DNA from: Salinicola sp.
GTDB taxonomy: Bacteria; Pseudomonadota; Gammaproteobacteria; Pseudomonadales; Halomonadaceae
Direction: 5' to 3'
NCBI GenBank assembly: GCA_002695065.1
Contig: NZNW01000137.1
Location: forward strand, 1-64,000
DNA: 64,000 bases
Both the position numbers and the translations under genes were made by a program. Below the pieces are notes generated by a model. The model was not told the DNA's origin and searched no databases. It was given only the letters and a program-made list of their open reading frames with translations. Of the stretch, positions 8,788-17,300 are shown in pieces; positions within the stretch are counted from its first letter, which is position 1; each line of letters begins with the position of its first letter.

Positions 8788-9335
8788 GAGTCGTTCAGCG
8801 GATGCTGGTCGAATAGCCGGACCTTCAACCGGTCGCCGTCGGGCGTGCGCATGTCGAGATGATCGATGGTGTCAGACCCCCGCAGATGGATCTCGGCGAT
8901 GCGCTCGCGCAGGGCGGCTTCCTTCGGGGTCAGGGCGACCTGCCAGTCATCCCGGTCACCGGATAGCGCCAGGGTGAAGCGGGACTCCAGCGCCTGCCAG
9001 TCGCCTTCCAGCAACTGCAGGAACAACTGGGCGACCTGCTCGCCACCGGGCGGCGCGTTCTCGCCGCTGCCATCGGTTATCGCCTGCGGGGTCAGCTCGA
9101 TCCGCTCCTCGACCGGTTGCTCGAGTTGCCAGACGACGCGCTTGCCGCGCTCGAACAGAAACGTGCCCTGGCTGGAAAGCGAGCTGTCGAGGTCCGCCAG
9201 TTCGCGCTGCTGCTCGAAGCTGCCCGCCAGCGAGGGCGTGGCGGCGAGCTGGCGTTGCAGGTCGTCCAGATCGAAGGCCTGGGCGCTCAACGGCACCAGT
9301 AGCAGCAGTGTGATCCACCATCGACGAAACGGCAT
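8784..9335 (-). CDS. LolA-like periplasmic lipid carrier
   Basis: This 183-residue protein begins with a signal peptide that ends in P-L-S-A-Q-A followed by F. The mature part matches the outer-membrane lipoprotein carrier (LolA-related) proteins of aryl-polyene clusters, including S-F-E-Q-Q-R early and the G-T-F-L-F-E-R-G-K strand. Its likely job is to carry a hydrophobic product across the periplasm between the MMPL exporter and the outer membrane. The ATG at 9335 is chosen because the signal peptide begins there; the in-frame upstream extension is not signal-like. A 40-bp gap separates it from the acyltransferase gene. Confidence 0.85.
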   Translation of the reverse strand: MPFRRWWITLLLLVPLSAQAFDLDDLQRQLAATPSLAGSFEQQRELADLDSSLSSQGTFLFERGKRVVWQLEQPVEERIELTPQAITDGSGENAPPGGEQVAQLFLQLLEGDWQALESRFTLALSGDRDDWQVALTPKEAALRERIAEIHLRGSDTIDHLDMRTPDGDRLKVRLFDQHPLNDS

Positions 9336-9375
9336 GGTCGGGTCCTCGGGGTATCGCGTGTCGGGAATCGCCCGG

Positions 9376-10368
9376 TCAGGTGACGGGGCGCTCGTCCTCA
9401 TGGCCGGGGTCCGCGGCGTGGGCGTCCTCGCAGTCGAGCCAGAAGGGGAAGAAGTTGAACCACTGCAGCGGGGTCTTCTCGCACTGCAGCGTCAGCCAGT
9501 CGACGTAGCGCCGCATGGCGCCATCCATCCATGCCTCCCGATCCCGCCGGCTCAAGTCGCTGGTATCGTCGAAGTGGTCGAAGTCGATGCGATAGCTGGT
9601 GGGTTCGCGAAAGCAGCCGATGGTGTAGATCGGGCAGCGCAGCAGGCTCGCCAGCCAGAACGGGCCTTCCGGAAAACGCGCCGGGTGGCCCAGGAAGGGA
9701 AGCGTGCGGGCGCGTCCGCTATCGCTGATCGGCACACGATCGGCGGCGATCACCACGAAACCGCCTTCCGCGATCCGGCGCCCCAGCTTCATCGCCGTCG
9801 ACGGCGTGATCTCGCTGACCTCGACGATCTCGGGCGGGTTCGCGCGGTGGGTCGAGCGCGCCAGGACCTCGTCGAACTGCTGCGCATTGCGTGTGTGCAT
9901 CAGCAGCGTCGCGCGGAAGTCCTCCTGCATGTCGCTCATGGCGGTGCAGATCTCCATGTTGCCGACATGGGAGACCAGCATGATCCCGCCGTGCCCGCTC
10001 TCGACCGCCTGGCGAAACCGCTCCCGCGTATCGCCCTCGAAGCTGAGCGCCGGTGGGATGCCGCTCCAGGCGTCGATCTTGTCCATCAGGCTCTGCCCGA
10101 AACTGCGGAAGTGGCGCAGGCTCAGCCAGGTCAGACGCTTGGGCGCATGGCCGTAACGGTGCCGCCACAGTCGGGTAAGGTAGGTATGGGAGGCGCGCCG
10201 ATGCAGACCGTGGGCAATATAGTAGTAGACGATCACCAGCAGCAGCATGAACTGGAACGGTAGCCGTCCCAGCTTGCGCCGGATCCAGACCATGGCGCGA
10301 ACCCCGCCGGCAGTGCCGGTCTCGCGAATTCTCGACCAGTGATTGGGATTGCTGCTGATCGGTGTCAT
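9376..10368 (-). CDS. LpxL/HtrB-like lysophospholipid acyltransferase
   Basis: This 330-residue inner-membrane-associated protein has one hydrophobic segment (about residues 36-55) and an acyltransferase domain. S-H-V-G-N-M-E takes the place of the HX4D/E catalytic box, as in the lipid A late acyltransferases. In other aryl-polyene clusters an equivalent domain is fused to, or next to, a glycosyltransferase and probably attaches the polyene to a lipid or glycan anchor. The ATG overlaps the upstream glycosyltransferase stop (ATGA). The acceptor cannot be told from sequence. Confidence 0.85.
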   Translation of the reverse strand: MTPISSNPNHWSRIRETGTAGGVRAMVWIRRKLGRLPFQFMLLLVIVYYYIAHGLHRRASHTYLTRLWRHRYGHAPKRLTWLSLRHFRSFGQSLMDKIDAWSGIPPALSFEGDTRERFRQAVESGHGGIMLVSHVGNMEICTAMSDMQEDFRATLLMHTRNAQQFDEVLARSTHRANPPEIVEVSEITPSTAMKLGRRIAEGGFVVIAADRVPISDSGRARTLPFLGHPARFPEGPFWLASLLRCPIYTIGCFREPTSYRIDFDHFDDTSDLSRRDREAWMDGAMRRYVDWLTLQCEKTPLQWFNFFPFWLDCEDAHAADPGHEDERPVT

Positions 10369-11120
10369 GAGAGTCGTTCCTGGCGGCGGCTCAAGAGATC
10401 GGGGAGGCGTCTGAACATGCCGAGCACCAGACGCAGATGCATGCGGGCGAGCAGTACGTTGTCCCGCCATAGCTGGAAGTGGGAGACGCCGTCGATAGGG
10501 TAGCGGACCCGGACGGGCAGGTTGACGACGCGTTCGCCCTGCCAGTGCCAGCGTACCGGAAGCTCGCTGTCGAACTCCATGCGATCGCCGCAGGGGTGTT
10601 CGGCAACCAGCCGGTTGACGGCGGCGACGGGGTAGAGCTTGACCCCGCACATGGTGTCGCGAAGATCGAACGACAGCGTCGCCAGCCAGACCAGCGAATG
10701 GGTGATATAGCGGGAGTAGAAGCGGTGCCGGGGCACGCTGGCGTCGAATCGCGGGTAGCCGAGCCGCAGGACCTCGTCGCCGGCGCGGAGCCCCTCGACG
10801 AAGGGCGGCAGGTCGGCCGCTTCGTGCTGGCCATCCGCATCCACCTGCAACACGTGGGTCAGCCCGCGCTCGGCGGCTCGTGCCAGGCCCGCCCGCACCG
10901 CCGCGCCCTTGCCCCGGTTGACGGGCAGCCTGACCAGATCCACCGACTCGACGTCTGCCAGGGCATCCAGCACCCCTGCACAGTGCGCGTCGCTACCGTC
11001 ATCGACCAGGATGACCGGCAACTGCAGCAGGCGTAGCCGCGCCAGGGTCTGGCCGACCGCCTCGGCGTGGTTGTAGACCGGCACCAGGACCGCGATGCGG
11101 GCGCTGCTCTCTCTCGACAT
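10365..11120 (-). CDS. Family 2 glycosyltransferase
   Basis: This 251-residue protein has a GT-A fold. It starts with A-V-L-V-P-V-Y-N-H, then V-D-D-G-S-D, the metal-binding D-A-D in Q-V-D-A-D-G-Q, and a C-terminal amphipathic stretch that may touch the membrane. It resembles the glycosyltransferase half of the glycosyltransferase-acyltransferase fusion in some aryl-polyene clusters; here the halves are separate genes overlapping by 4 bp. It probably links a sugar to the polyene's lipid anchor. The donor and acceptor are not deducible. Confidence 0.87.
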   Translation of the reverse strand: MSRESSARIAVLVPVYNHAEAVGQTLARLRLLQLPVILVDDGSDAHCAGVLDALADVESVDLVRLPVNRGKGAAVRAGLARAAERGLTHVLQVDADGQHEAADLPPFVEGLRAGDEVLRLGYPRFDASVPRHRFYSRYITHSLVWLATLSFDLRDTMCGVKLYPVAAVNRLVAEHPCGDRMEFDSELPVRWHWQGERVVNLPVRVRYPIDGVSHFQLWRDNVLLARMHLRLVLGMFRRLPDLLSRRQERLS

Positions 11121-11123
11121 CCT

Positions 11124-12872
11124 CTAACTCTCCCGCTTTTGCCGATCGACCAGGGCGATGCGGCCGCTGACATGTTTCCCGCGCCGGCTGTCGCACTCGA
11201 GGCGCAGGCTCTCGGCCCCGTCGCCCCGACGGTGCTCGAGGGACATTTCGAAGCGATCGCCGGGCAGCAGCGGCTGGGGAAATCGCAGCCGCTCGAGTCC
11301 GTCGAAATCGCTGGTCAGCGCGAACAGCCGGCGCGCCTGCTGCATCGCCCAGTGCACCAGGGCGATGCCGGGGAGCACCGGCTGACCGTCGAAGTGTCCG
11401 TCGACATAGGCGCAGTGTTCGGGTACCTCCAGCGTGACCCGCCAGCCGCTGTCGTGGACGCGTTCGCCCAGCCAGCGTGGCGCGCGTCGATCCTCCAGGT
11501 CGAGGAACAGGCGCTGTCGGATCTCCGCGCCCAGCTTGCCCTGGGCATTGGTCGGCCAGGGGGCGACGAAGCGCCAGTAGCGGGGTAGCACCGGCGTCTC
11601 GAAATGGGCGGCGAGTGCCCGGCGCAGCCGCTTTACCGTGTCGCGATGCTGGCGGTGATCGTGGGGCACCTCGCTCGGCGACAGCTGGACGATGGCGGCG
11701 AGGCGCAGGTCACGGCGTTGCAGCGTCAGGGTCTGCGCCCGCTCGACGCCGGGGAGCCCGCTCAGTGCGCGGTCCATCGCCGTCAGCGAGATCCGTTTGC
11801 CGCCGATCTTGACGATTCGGTCGGCACGGCCCAGCAGTTCGAAGCCCCGGTCCGTCAGCGCGATCAGGTCTGCCTGGCGTTGCCACTGATCCGGGATTTC
11901 CAGGTGGCGCGAGCGCAGCCACAGGCGATTGTCGTCGCCGTGGCTGACCTCGACCCCGGGCAGGGCGGTCCAGGCGGATTCACGCTGCTGGACGCGCCAG
12001 GCGATGCCGCCGGTCTCGGAGCTGCCGTACACCTCGTGGACGGGCGTGCCGAGCCGCTCGTGGACCAGGTCGCTGGCGCTCCGGGAGAGCGGCGCTCCCG
12101 AGCTGTAGATCGTCTCGAGCGCCGCGCTTGCCGGCTTCCAGTCGAGCGCTTCCGGCAGGCGAGACAGCGCCGGTGGCGCGCTGACGAGAATCATCCGCTT
12201 GCCGGTCGCCTGGCAGTACTGCAACCAGGTGTAGAGGGTTTCCGGGTAGCGACAGGGCTGGGTCGCGAAGGGGCTGTACTCGCACAGTGGGCGCAGGATC
12301 GAGAACAGCAGGCCGTAGATATGCTGGTGACTGACCTGGCTGACGACCAGTCGGCCCGCCAGAGGCCAGAGCGAGGCCTGGGTGGCGAGCTCGGCATCCA
12401 GCTGATCGAAACGTTTGTCCAGTCGCTGGGGCTCGCCGCTGGAGCCTGAGGTGTAAAGCGAGACGGCAACGGCGGGTAGCGGCCGCGAGTCCCACTGGGG
12501 GGCGCGGCCTGGGGAGCTTTTCGACCGGTCGCTCCCGAGCATCGGCTCGGCCGGCCCGAGCGCCACGCCGGTGCCGTGCAGGGCCGTCAGCGTCTTCGGC
12601 TGATTGTCCGCAGGTAGCACGACGCGATCGCCGCGCTCCCAGATCGCGACCAGCGCCGCGCTGAACTCTACCGGGTCCGGCTCGAACAGTCGCCAGCCGT
12701 CACTCTCGTTGGGCGTCTCGAGCAGTCGTTGCTGCCAGGCGCCGATACGCCCCTGCCACTCGCCCACGGTCAGCCAGCGAGACGGCGTAGCTCCCTTCGG
12801 GGGGATCCAGGCGATGGCATCCGCCTGGGGGCGGTCACGCCACGGCCGATCGCCGAGTCTACGAAACGTCAT
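11124..12872 (-). CDS. AMP-dependent acyl ligase fused to hotdog dehydratase (ApeH-ApeI-like)
   Basis: This 582-residue fusion has an adenylation domain at about residues 1-455, with P-loop Y-T-S-G-S-S-G, the A5 motif V-Y-G-S-S-E-T-G, D-R-G-F-E-L-L-G-R and a late lysine in A-Q-G-K-L. From about residue 460 there is an ApeI/FabA-like dehydratase domain with G-H-F-D-G-Q-P-V-L-P-G. The ligase would activate the aryl or acyl starter and load it onto the ACP, and the C-terminal domain would dehydrate elongated intermediates. In many aryl-polyene clusters these are two genes. The gene lies 3 bp from the glycosyltransferase and overlaps the upstream membrane protein gene by 14 bp. Confidence 0.88.
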   Translation of the reverse strand: MTFRRLGDRPWRDRPQADAIAWIPPKGATPSRWLTVGEWQGRIGAWQQRLLETPNESDGWRLFEPDPVEFSAALVAIWERGDRVVLPADNQPKTLTALHGTGVALGPAEPMLGSDRSKSSPGRAPQWDSRPLPAVAVSLYTSGSSGEPQRLDKRFDQLDAELATQASLWPLAGRLVVSQVSHQHIYGLLFSILRPLCEYSPFATQPCRYPETLYTWLQYCQATGKRMILVSAPPALSRLPEALDWKPASAALETIYSSGAPLSRSASDLVHERLGTPVHEVYGSSETGGIAWRVQQRESAWTALPGVEVSHGDDNRLWLRSRHLEIPDQWQRQADLIALTDRGFELLGRADRIVKIGGKRISLTAMDRALSGLPGVERAQTLTLQRRDLRLAAIVQLSPSEVPHDHRQHRDTVKRLRRALAAHFETPVLPRYWRFVAPWPTNAQGKLGAEIRQRLFLDLEDRRAPRWLGERVHDSGWRVTLEVPEHCAYVDGHFDGQPVLPGIALVHWAMQQARRLFALTSDFDGLERLRFPQPLLPGDRFEMSLEHRRGDGAESLRLECDSRRGKHVSGRIALVDRQKRES

Positions 12873-13464
12873 GGCGCGCCTCGCCTTGCTGTCTCATGGC
12901 CGCTTCCGCTCGCCGTCTGACCCGCTGGCGCAAGCACCATTCCCCCAGGAACATGGCTAGCATCAGGCCGTAGACGATGCCGCCGTTGTACCAGGCCCAG
13001 ACATCGGGGTCGGCGAAAATCGCAGTGAACAGGGCAATGGCACCGTTGAGGGCGAAGAAGATGCACCAGGCCTGGGTCACCCGCCGGGTGTAGCGCACGG
13101 CGTGAGGCGGCAGATCGGGCTCCTGCCTGCGAGCGAACCGTTCGATCAGCGTCGGCGGATGACGCAGGCCATGGGAAAAGACCAGCAGCAGAGCGAGGTT
13201 GACCACGACCGGCCATAGCCGCAGGCCGAGCTCCGCACTGCCGGTCGCCGTCAGCAGGAGGACCAGCGGCACCAGACTCCATCCCCAGCGCCGTTGCGCC
13301 GACGGCAGTCGCCACCAGGCAGCGGCGGCCATCACCATCAGCAACGGCCAGGCACCGTAGTGCGGCAACAGGAAGTGAACCACCAGGGGCCAGACCAGGC
13401 CGATGATGGCTACTGCCAGCCAGAGCAGCCGGTTGCGGCCGTGGGTGGGAATCGACGAAATCAC
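12859..13464 (-). CDS. COG4648-type membrane protein of aryl-polyene cluster
   Basis: This 201-residue polytopic protein has about five hydrophobic segments, around residues 12-32, 38-50, 57-98 (two) and 130-175 (two), and a basic C-terminal tail. It matches the COG4648 membrane proteins routinely placed between the ACP and the AMP-ligase in aryl-polyene clusters. Its biochemical role is unknown; membrane tethering of the type II synthase is a reasonable guess. It overlaps the ligase gene by 14 bp. Confidence 0.8.
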   Translation of the reverse strand: MISSIPTHGRNRLLWLAVAIIGLVWPLVVHFLLPHYGAWPLLMVMAAAAWWRLPSAQRRWGWSLVPLVLLLTATGSAELGLRLWPVVVNLALLLVFSHGLRHPPTLIERFARRQEPDLPPHAVRYTRRVTQAWCIFFALNGAIALFTAIFADPDVWAWYNGGIVYGLMLAMFLGEWCLRQRVRRRAEAAMRQQGEARHDVS

Positions 13465-13480
13465 GAGGGCACCGCCGCTG

Positions 13481-13747
13481 TCATTTCTGGCGACGCGATT
13501 CGACCAGAGCCGCCAGACTCTTCAGGTTGGCGAAATGCTGACGGGAGGATTCCGCCTCGGACTCCAGCGTGATGCCGTAGCGCTTCTGTAGCGCGAGGCC
13601 CAGTTCCAGCGCGTCGATGGAGTCCAGCCCCAGTCCTTCGACGAACAGCGGCTCTTCGGGATCGATGTCGTCCGGCGTCACATCCTCGAGCTCCAGGGTC
13701 TCGATGATCATCTGCTTGAGTTCGTGTTCCAGCGCTGTCGTGGTCAT
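13481..13747 (-). CDS. Acyl carrier protein
   Basis: This 88-residue acidic helical protein has the phosphopantetheine attachment site G-L-D-S-I-D-A-L-E-L, with the modified serine near residue 42. It is the only ACP visible in the cluster, whereas well-studied aryl-polyene clusters typically encode two. It would carry the starter and growing polyene between the ligase, ketosynthase, ketoreductase and dehydratases. It lies 16 bp upstream of the membrane protein gene. The 136 bp separating it from the upstream synthase-like gene contains no convincing second ACP. Confidence 0.92.
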   Translation of the reverse strand: MTTTALEHELKQMIIETLELEDVTPDDIDPEEPLFVEGLGLDSIDALELGLALQKRYGITLESEAESSRQHFANLKSLAALVESRRQK

Positions 13748-13883
13748 CGGTCTTGATCGTCCTTGTGACTCGTTCGTTATCGTTTACTGGCGCTCGATCG
13801 TGATGTCGGGCGCGCAGCCGGTAGCTTACCGGCCGGGTGCGGCGGTCGTTCCGTCGCTGAAACTGGTCGTTGCGGGGGGCGGA

Positions 13884-14573
13884 TCATGACCGAAGAGACT
13901 CGAGTTGCCAACCGCGTTGGCTGATGGGGCACGCGATCCGCTGATGACTGCCCATCAGCCAGTCGATGACATCCAGGGGTTGCAAGGTCGTGCCGCCTGC
14001 CGGAGTCATCGTCTCGACCAGGCGCCGGGCACCTTCGGTCGGCTGGCTGCCGACCCGAAGGGCGACGGCGGCGGATAGTGACGCGGGCGCGTACGCGGCG
14101 AACCGCTGGGGAACGGGCTGATCGCCGAAGACCAGCAGGAGACTCGGCTGCCCATCGGCGAGATAGCCGCTGGCTTCCGCGATCAGTGCGGCCCATTCGC
14201 CACCGCTGGCGGCAATCGCCTGCTGGCTGCGCCGATTGCCACTGGCGATGGAGTAGACGCCGGCCGTGGCGTTGTGAACCGACAGACCGAACCGGGCCGG
14301 GGAGAGCGGTTCGCCCTCATTGAGGCCGTAGAGCATTTCCAGCGTGCGTTCACCATCGCCGTGGCGCGAGGCGTGCAATACGATACGGTCGGCTTCGGGA
14401 TCGAGCGTTGCCAGCATGTCGCAGACGGCGCGCCCGAGCAGGTTGAGGCGACGTCGCAGCATCGCGGGAACGGCCTTGCCGGCAGGTTTGTCTTGTGTAT
14501 CGAGTCGAGATTCCCCGGCAGCCTCGCGGTGAGGTGTCCAGGCTCGCCAATCCTGTAGGTAAAGATCCGTCAT
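13884..14573 (-). CDS. Beta-ketoacyl synthase-like chain-length factor (short, PF13723-type)
   Basis: This 229-residue protein resembles only the N-terminal half of a ketosynthase. The position of the catalytic cysteine reads H-N-A-T-A-G, so it cannot condense acyl chains. Short synthase-like proteins of this type sit at the head of aryl-polyene clusters and are thought to pair with the true ketosynthase, like chain-length factors in type II polyketide systems. It is the first gene of the minus-strand operon. Upstream is a long gene-free stretch that should hold the operon promoter; on the minus strand TATGAT near 14620 could be a -10 box, without a good -35. Confidence 0.8.
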   Translation of the reverse strand: MTDLYLQDWRAWTPHREAAGESRLDTQDKPAGKAVPAMLRRRLNLLGRAVCDMLATLDPEADRIVLHASRHGDGERTLEMLYGLNEGEPLSPARFGLSVHNATAGVYSIASGNRRSQQAIAASGGEWAALIAEASGYLADGQPSLLLVFGDQPVPQRFAAYAPASLSAAVALRVGSQPTEGARRLVETMTPAGGTTLQPLDVIDWLMGSHQRIACPISQRGWQLESLRS

Positions 14574-15229
14574 GGCGTCGCTTCAACGATCCGTATTGCA
14601 ACAATTTTACGCATCATAACGGAAAACGGCGCTTACGCGGTGCAAGCTTTATGGATTCTGGAGGGGCATCGACGATGTCCACCGTCCGGAGGCATCAAAG
14701 CGCCGAACCGGAGTCCGGCGCACCCTAGGGAGGACGATCCTTCGGGCTCGACAAGACTACCGTCGCTCCCCGATGAAAGACTTGATGCAGGTTAAATCGT
14801 GATGTGTGCGGGAGGTAAAAAAACGCGCACCGGTAACCTGGTCGCTATCGGGAATGCCACTCCCTCTCCTGTCACCCGTTCCGAGGCGCGACATGGCGGC
14901 AGCCGCGGGGCGGGGCGCCGATTCGGCGCCGAGACGACCGAGTCGACGTTCCAGCAGACGGCCTTCTTGGCACATCGCTTGACCTCCCGTCGACAGGAGG
15001 GGCTGTCACCTGTTGACGTTTGTTGCGCAAGCGTGCGTTTCCTTACCATGCCGTTTTCAAAAATAACAAAAAATGCCATAAGCGGCATCGTGCCATGATA
15101 TTTGGCTAGGTAATCTTTCAGGCTAATTGCGTTCAATGCAAGTGTCGGGATCTTGGTTTTTACAGATCATCTTGGATGAGCGTGGTATTTTATTTTAAGT
15201 CGAGGTTGAAAAAACTTAAGGAAAACAAA
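14574..15229. other. 656-bp gene-free divergent intergenic region
   Basis: No convincing gene is seen. The left part is GC-rich and contains a perfect inverted repeat with 8-bp arms around one base (GGCGCCGA-T-TCGGCGCC, 14914-14930), and a G-C-G-C-C-G/C-G-G-C-G-C hairpin near 14700. The right part turns AT-rich about 200 bp before the metalloprotease-like gene and contains an A-T-G-C-C/G-G-C-A-T hairpin near 15075. It separates two divergent units, so it must hold promoters for both. The length and the composition step suggest an insertion boundary or a structured leader. Confidence 0.55.
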
Positions 15230-17095
15230 ATGACTCAGCCCACTGGTATAGAGAGTAGTTTGGCATCAAGAAACGTTTTTCTAGGTGTCGATAGAGTTGA
15301 GGAGTTTGGTCGCGCTTTAGAGGACGCTCTGGGAAAGACGGGCCAGAGTCGTGGCGATGAAAAAACTTCCAGTCCGACCAATCGTGGGGATGATAAAGAC
15401 GAGCAAAAAATACCCATTGATGAGATCGGGGATATCCTGGGTGGAGGAGGAATGGGTTCCGATACCCCCGTCGTGGATGGCTTGATCTTTGATGACAAGG
15501 TCTCATTGGAGCGCGACACGCGGCGCAACGCTGATGACGAAGAGTCTGACAAGGCCGAAGACCAAAATGTCGTTCGGAACGCGCTGGAAGAGTTGCTGGA
15601 ATCTGACCCTGAATTTGCAGAAGCCTTTGACGAAGCCATAGAGAATGGCGTTCGCGTCAACTTTCGTCTCAATGGCGACGACAGTCGCGCCTCGATTGTC
15701 AACGGCGATGTGCTTCAAATCGACATCCCCAGTGATGCAGACGTCAAATCTTCGTTGAAAGAGGTGTTCAACGAGGATTCGAACTGGGATGTGCAACCCC
15801 CCGGTGAGGGCCCCGGTTTTGATGAAGTCATGGCGGATGACGATATGTCAGGGGAAGAGTTCGTCGATGATATGGAGCGCCTCGGAATTTTCTCTTTTTC
15901 AGGAGAGCATGGCGATAAGATTCGTAAAGACGTAATCTACATGTACGATAATAGCGGTTTCATGAAAGAAACCATGCGTTCTACGCTGGAAGACACCAAT
16001 GGAGAAAAGAAATTCAACTTCTCCACCATTGGCCAGGGTGGCGGTACCGTTAGCTCTCCATTCGACGACTATTCCACGACACTGAACGCCCATGATGCCT
16101 ACGAAGGCGTTAGAACGGAGGATTATGAATCCAAAGATAATCTCGGCAACGTCTCCTTAATGGCGCACGAGATAATGCACTCCTTTCTCGGGATCGGCGA
16201 CAAGCCCACCATCGGCATTGGCGGCGCCGTGGTCCAGCAGGAACTTCAAACCAAGCCAGGCGGCGGTCGAGTCACCTATGACGAGGAACACAAGGGGGCG
16301 CCCATTGATATCCACGAGGGGTTTGATGCCAAGAGTTATATCGATGAAGTCAGAGGGGGTGGCCTTGACGATCTTTCAATGGATGAGCTGCTGGATGAAG
16401 TTGATGGTGTCAGTGTCGGTCTCGCATTGATCAAGGATGATGATGAGTTCGATGACAAATTGAATAGCTTGGTCGAGACGATTCGCGAGGGGGTCGATGT
16501 TGAAGATCGAACCACACTTTACATGGAAGGTGACCTTGCAGAACGGTACAAGCAGCTGCTGGATTATAATCTCACCAATGGTGACTATGACAATTGGCAA
16601 GAGCTGCACAATGATACCAAAGAGCAACTTATGGACCGCCTTGGTAATTTTGGTGATGAGGCAGATGTATTTGCGGGTTATCTCAAGCGACACGATGGTG
16701 AAGAGCAACTGAAGGAGCTGTCTTACGATGCGTGGCGGTCAGATAATCACTTGGTGCCCAGAGATGACTTTATTCAGGGTGAAGAGGATTTCGATCATAA
16801 TCTCAATGGTATCGTCAAGACTATCGTTGATGGTGTCGATGTGGATGACCGGAAGACCCTTTATATGGAGGGTGATCTTGCTGACCGCTATAAGGGCTTG
16901 CTTGAATACAACCTCGTCAATGGGGATTTCGATAGCTACGAGGATCTGAGTGAATTCACTAAAAAGCAGCTCAAGGACCGCATCGGCAACTTCGATGATG
17001 AGGCCGATGTTTTCAACGGCTATCTGAAACGCCATGGTGGCAACGAGCAAATCGACGATTTGGCCAAGCAGGTTTGGAATGAGAGTGGCATTTGA
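15230..17095 (+). CDS. Acidic M91-like (HExxH) zinc metalloprotease, putative secreted effector
   Basis: This 621-residue Asp/Glu-rich protein has no Sec signal peptide. The zinc-binding motif is H313-E-I-M-H317, followed by S-F-L-G-I-G-D. The motif context (M-A-H-E-I-M-H) resembles M91/NleD-like effector peptidases, but this is a by-eye assignment. Residues 406-502 and 520-616 are two direct 97-residue repeats. The Ser/Thr-rich N-terminus would fit type III secretion, though no secretion genes are in the window. The start follows AAGGA eight bases upstream; an earlier in-frame ATG at 15176 lacks a good site. Codon use is clearly less GC-rich than neighbours, suggesting acquisition. Confidence in the gene is high, in the function moderate. 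Confidence 0.7.
   Translation: MTQPTGIESSLASRNVFLGVDRVEEFGRALEDALGKTGQSRGDEKTSSPTNRGDDKDEQKIPIDEIGDILGGGGMGSDTPVVDGLIFDDKVSLERDTRRNADDEESDKAEDQNVVRNALEELLESDPEFAEAFDEAIENGVRVNFRLNGDDSRASIVNGDVLQIDIPSDADVKSSLKEVFNEDSNWDVQPPGEGPGFDEVMADDDMSGEEFVDDMERLGIFSFSGEHGDKIRKDVIYMYDNSGFMKETMRSTLEDTNGEKKFNFSTIGQGGGTVSSPFDDYSTTLNAHDAYEGVRTEDYESKDNLGNVSLMAHEIMHSFLGIGDKPTIGIGGAVVQQELQTKPGGGRVTYDEEHKGAPIDIHEGFDAKSYIDEVRGGGLDDLSMDELLDEVDGVSVGLALIKDDDEFDDKLNSLVETIREGVDVEDRTTLYMEGDLAERYKQLLDYNLTNGDYDNWQELHNDTKEQLMDRLGNFGDEADVFAGYLKRHDGEEQLKELSYDAWRSDNHLVPRDDFIQGEEDFDHNLNGIVKTIVDGVDVDDRKTLYMEGDLADRYKGLLEYNLVNGDFDSYEDLSEFTKKQLKDRIGNFDDEADVFNGYLKRHGGNEQIDDLAKQVWNESGI
16445..17077 (+). repeat. Two 97-residue direct repeats within the metalloprotease-like gene
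   Basis: Copy one spans 16445-16735 and copy two 17077 back to 16787. Hand alignment of the translations gives 61 identical positions of 97 with no gaps. The most conserved blocks are T-L-Y-M-E-G-D-L-A and D-E-A-D-V-F-x-G-Y-L-K-R-H. This looks like an old in-frame duplication of a helical module C-terminal to the protease domain, possibly a binding domain. Confidence 0.85.
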
Positions 17096-17137
17096 CAGCA
17101 ATGGATAGCCGGTGCCAGCTCCCGACATGACACGAGC

Positions 17138-17165
17138 CCCGGCCACTCCCAATGGCCGGGATTTT
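17138..17165 (+). terminator. Rho-independent terminator after the metalloprotease-like gene
   Basis: An 8-bp perfect GC-rich stem (CCCGGCCA / TGGCCGGG) with a 7-base loop is followed by ATTTTC. It lies about 43 bp after the stop codon. The short T-run makes it moderate on the plus strand; it could also serve the convergent ABC operon. Confidence 0.7.
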
Positions 17166-17300
17166 CATGCCGAACCGGCCACCTTTCAAAAGTGCTGTTC
17201 GAATAGATGGTTGACGGGAGAGCGAGCCCGTATGGATGGCTTTTTATCGCCCGGATTCTCAAAAGCCGCTCAAATTCATCTCGTCCTGGTCCCGCATCGA

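Noticed and set aside
14640..14760. Possible riboswitch in the GC-rich hairpin region
   Set aside because: No consensus of a known riboswitch class could be matched by eye.
14792..15136. Minus-strand open frame of 114 codons in the gene-free region
   Set aside because: It needs a TTG start without a ribosome site, the second half has shadow-like composition, and no family is recognisable.
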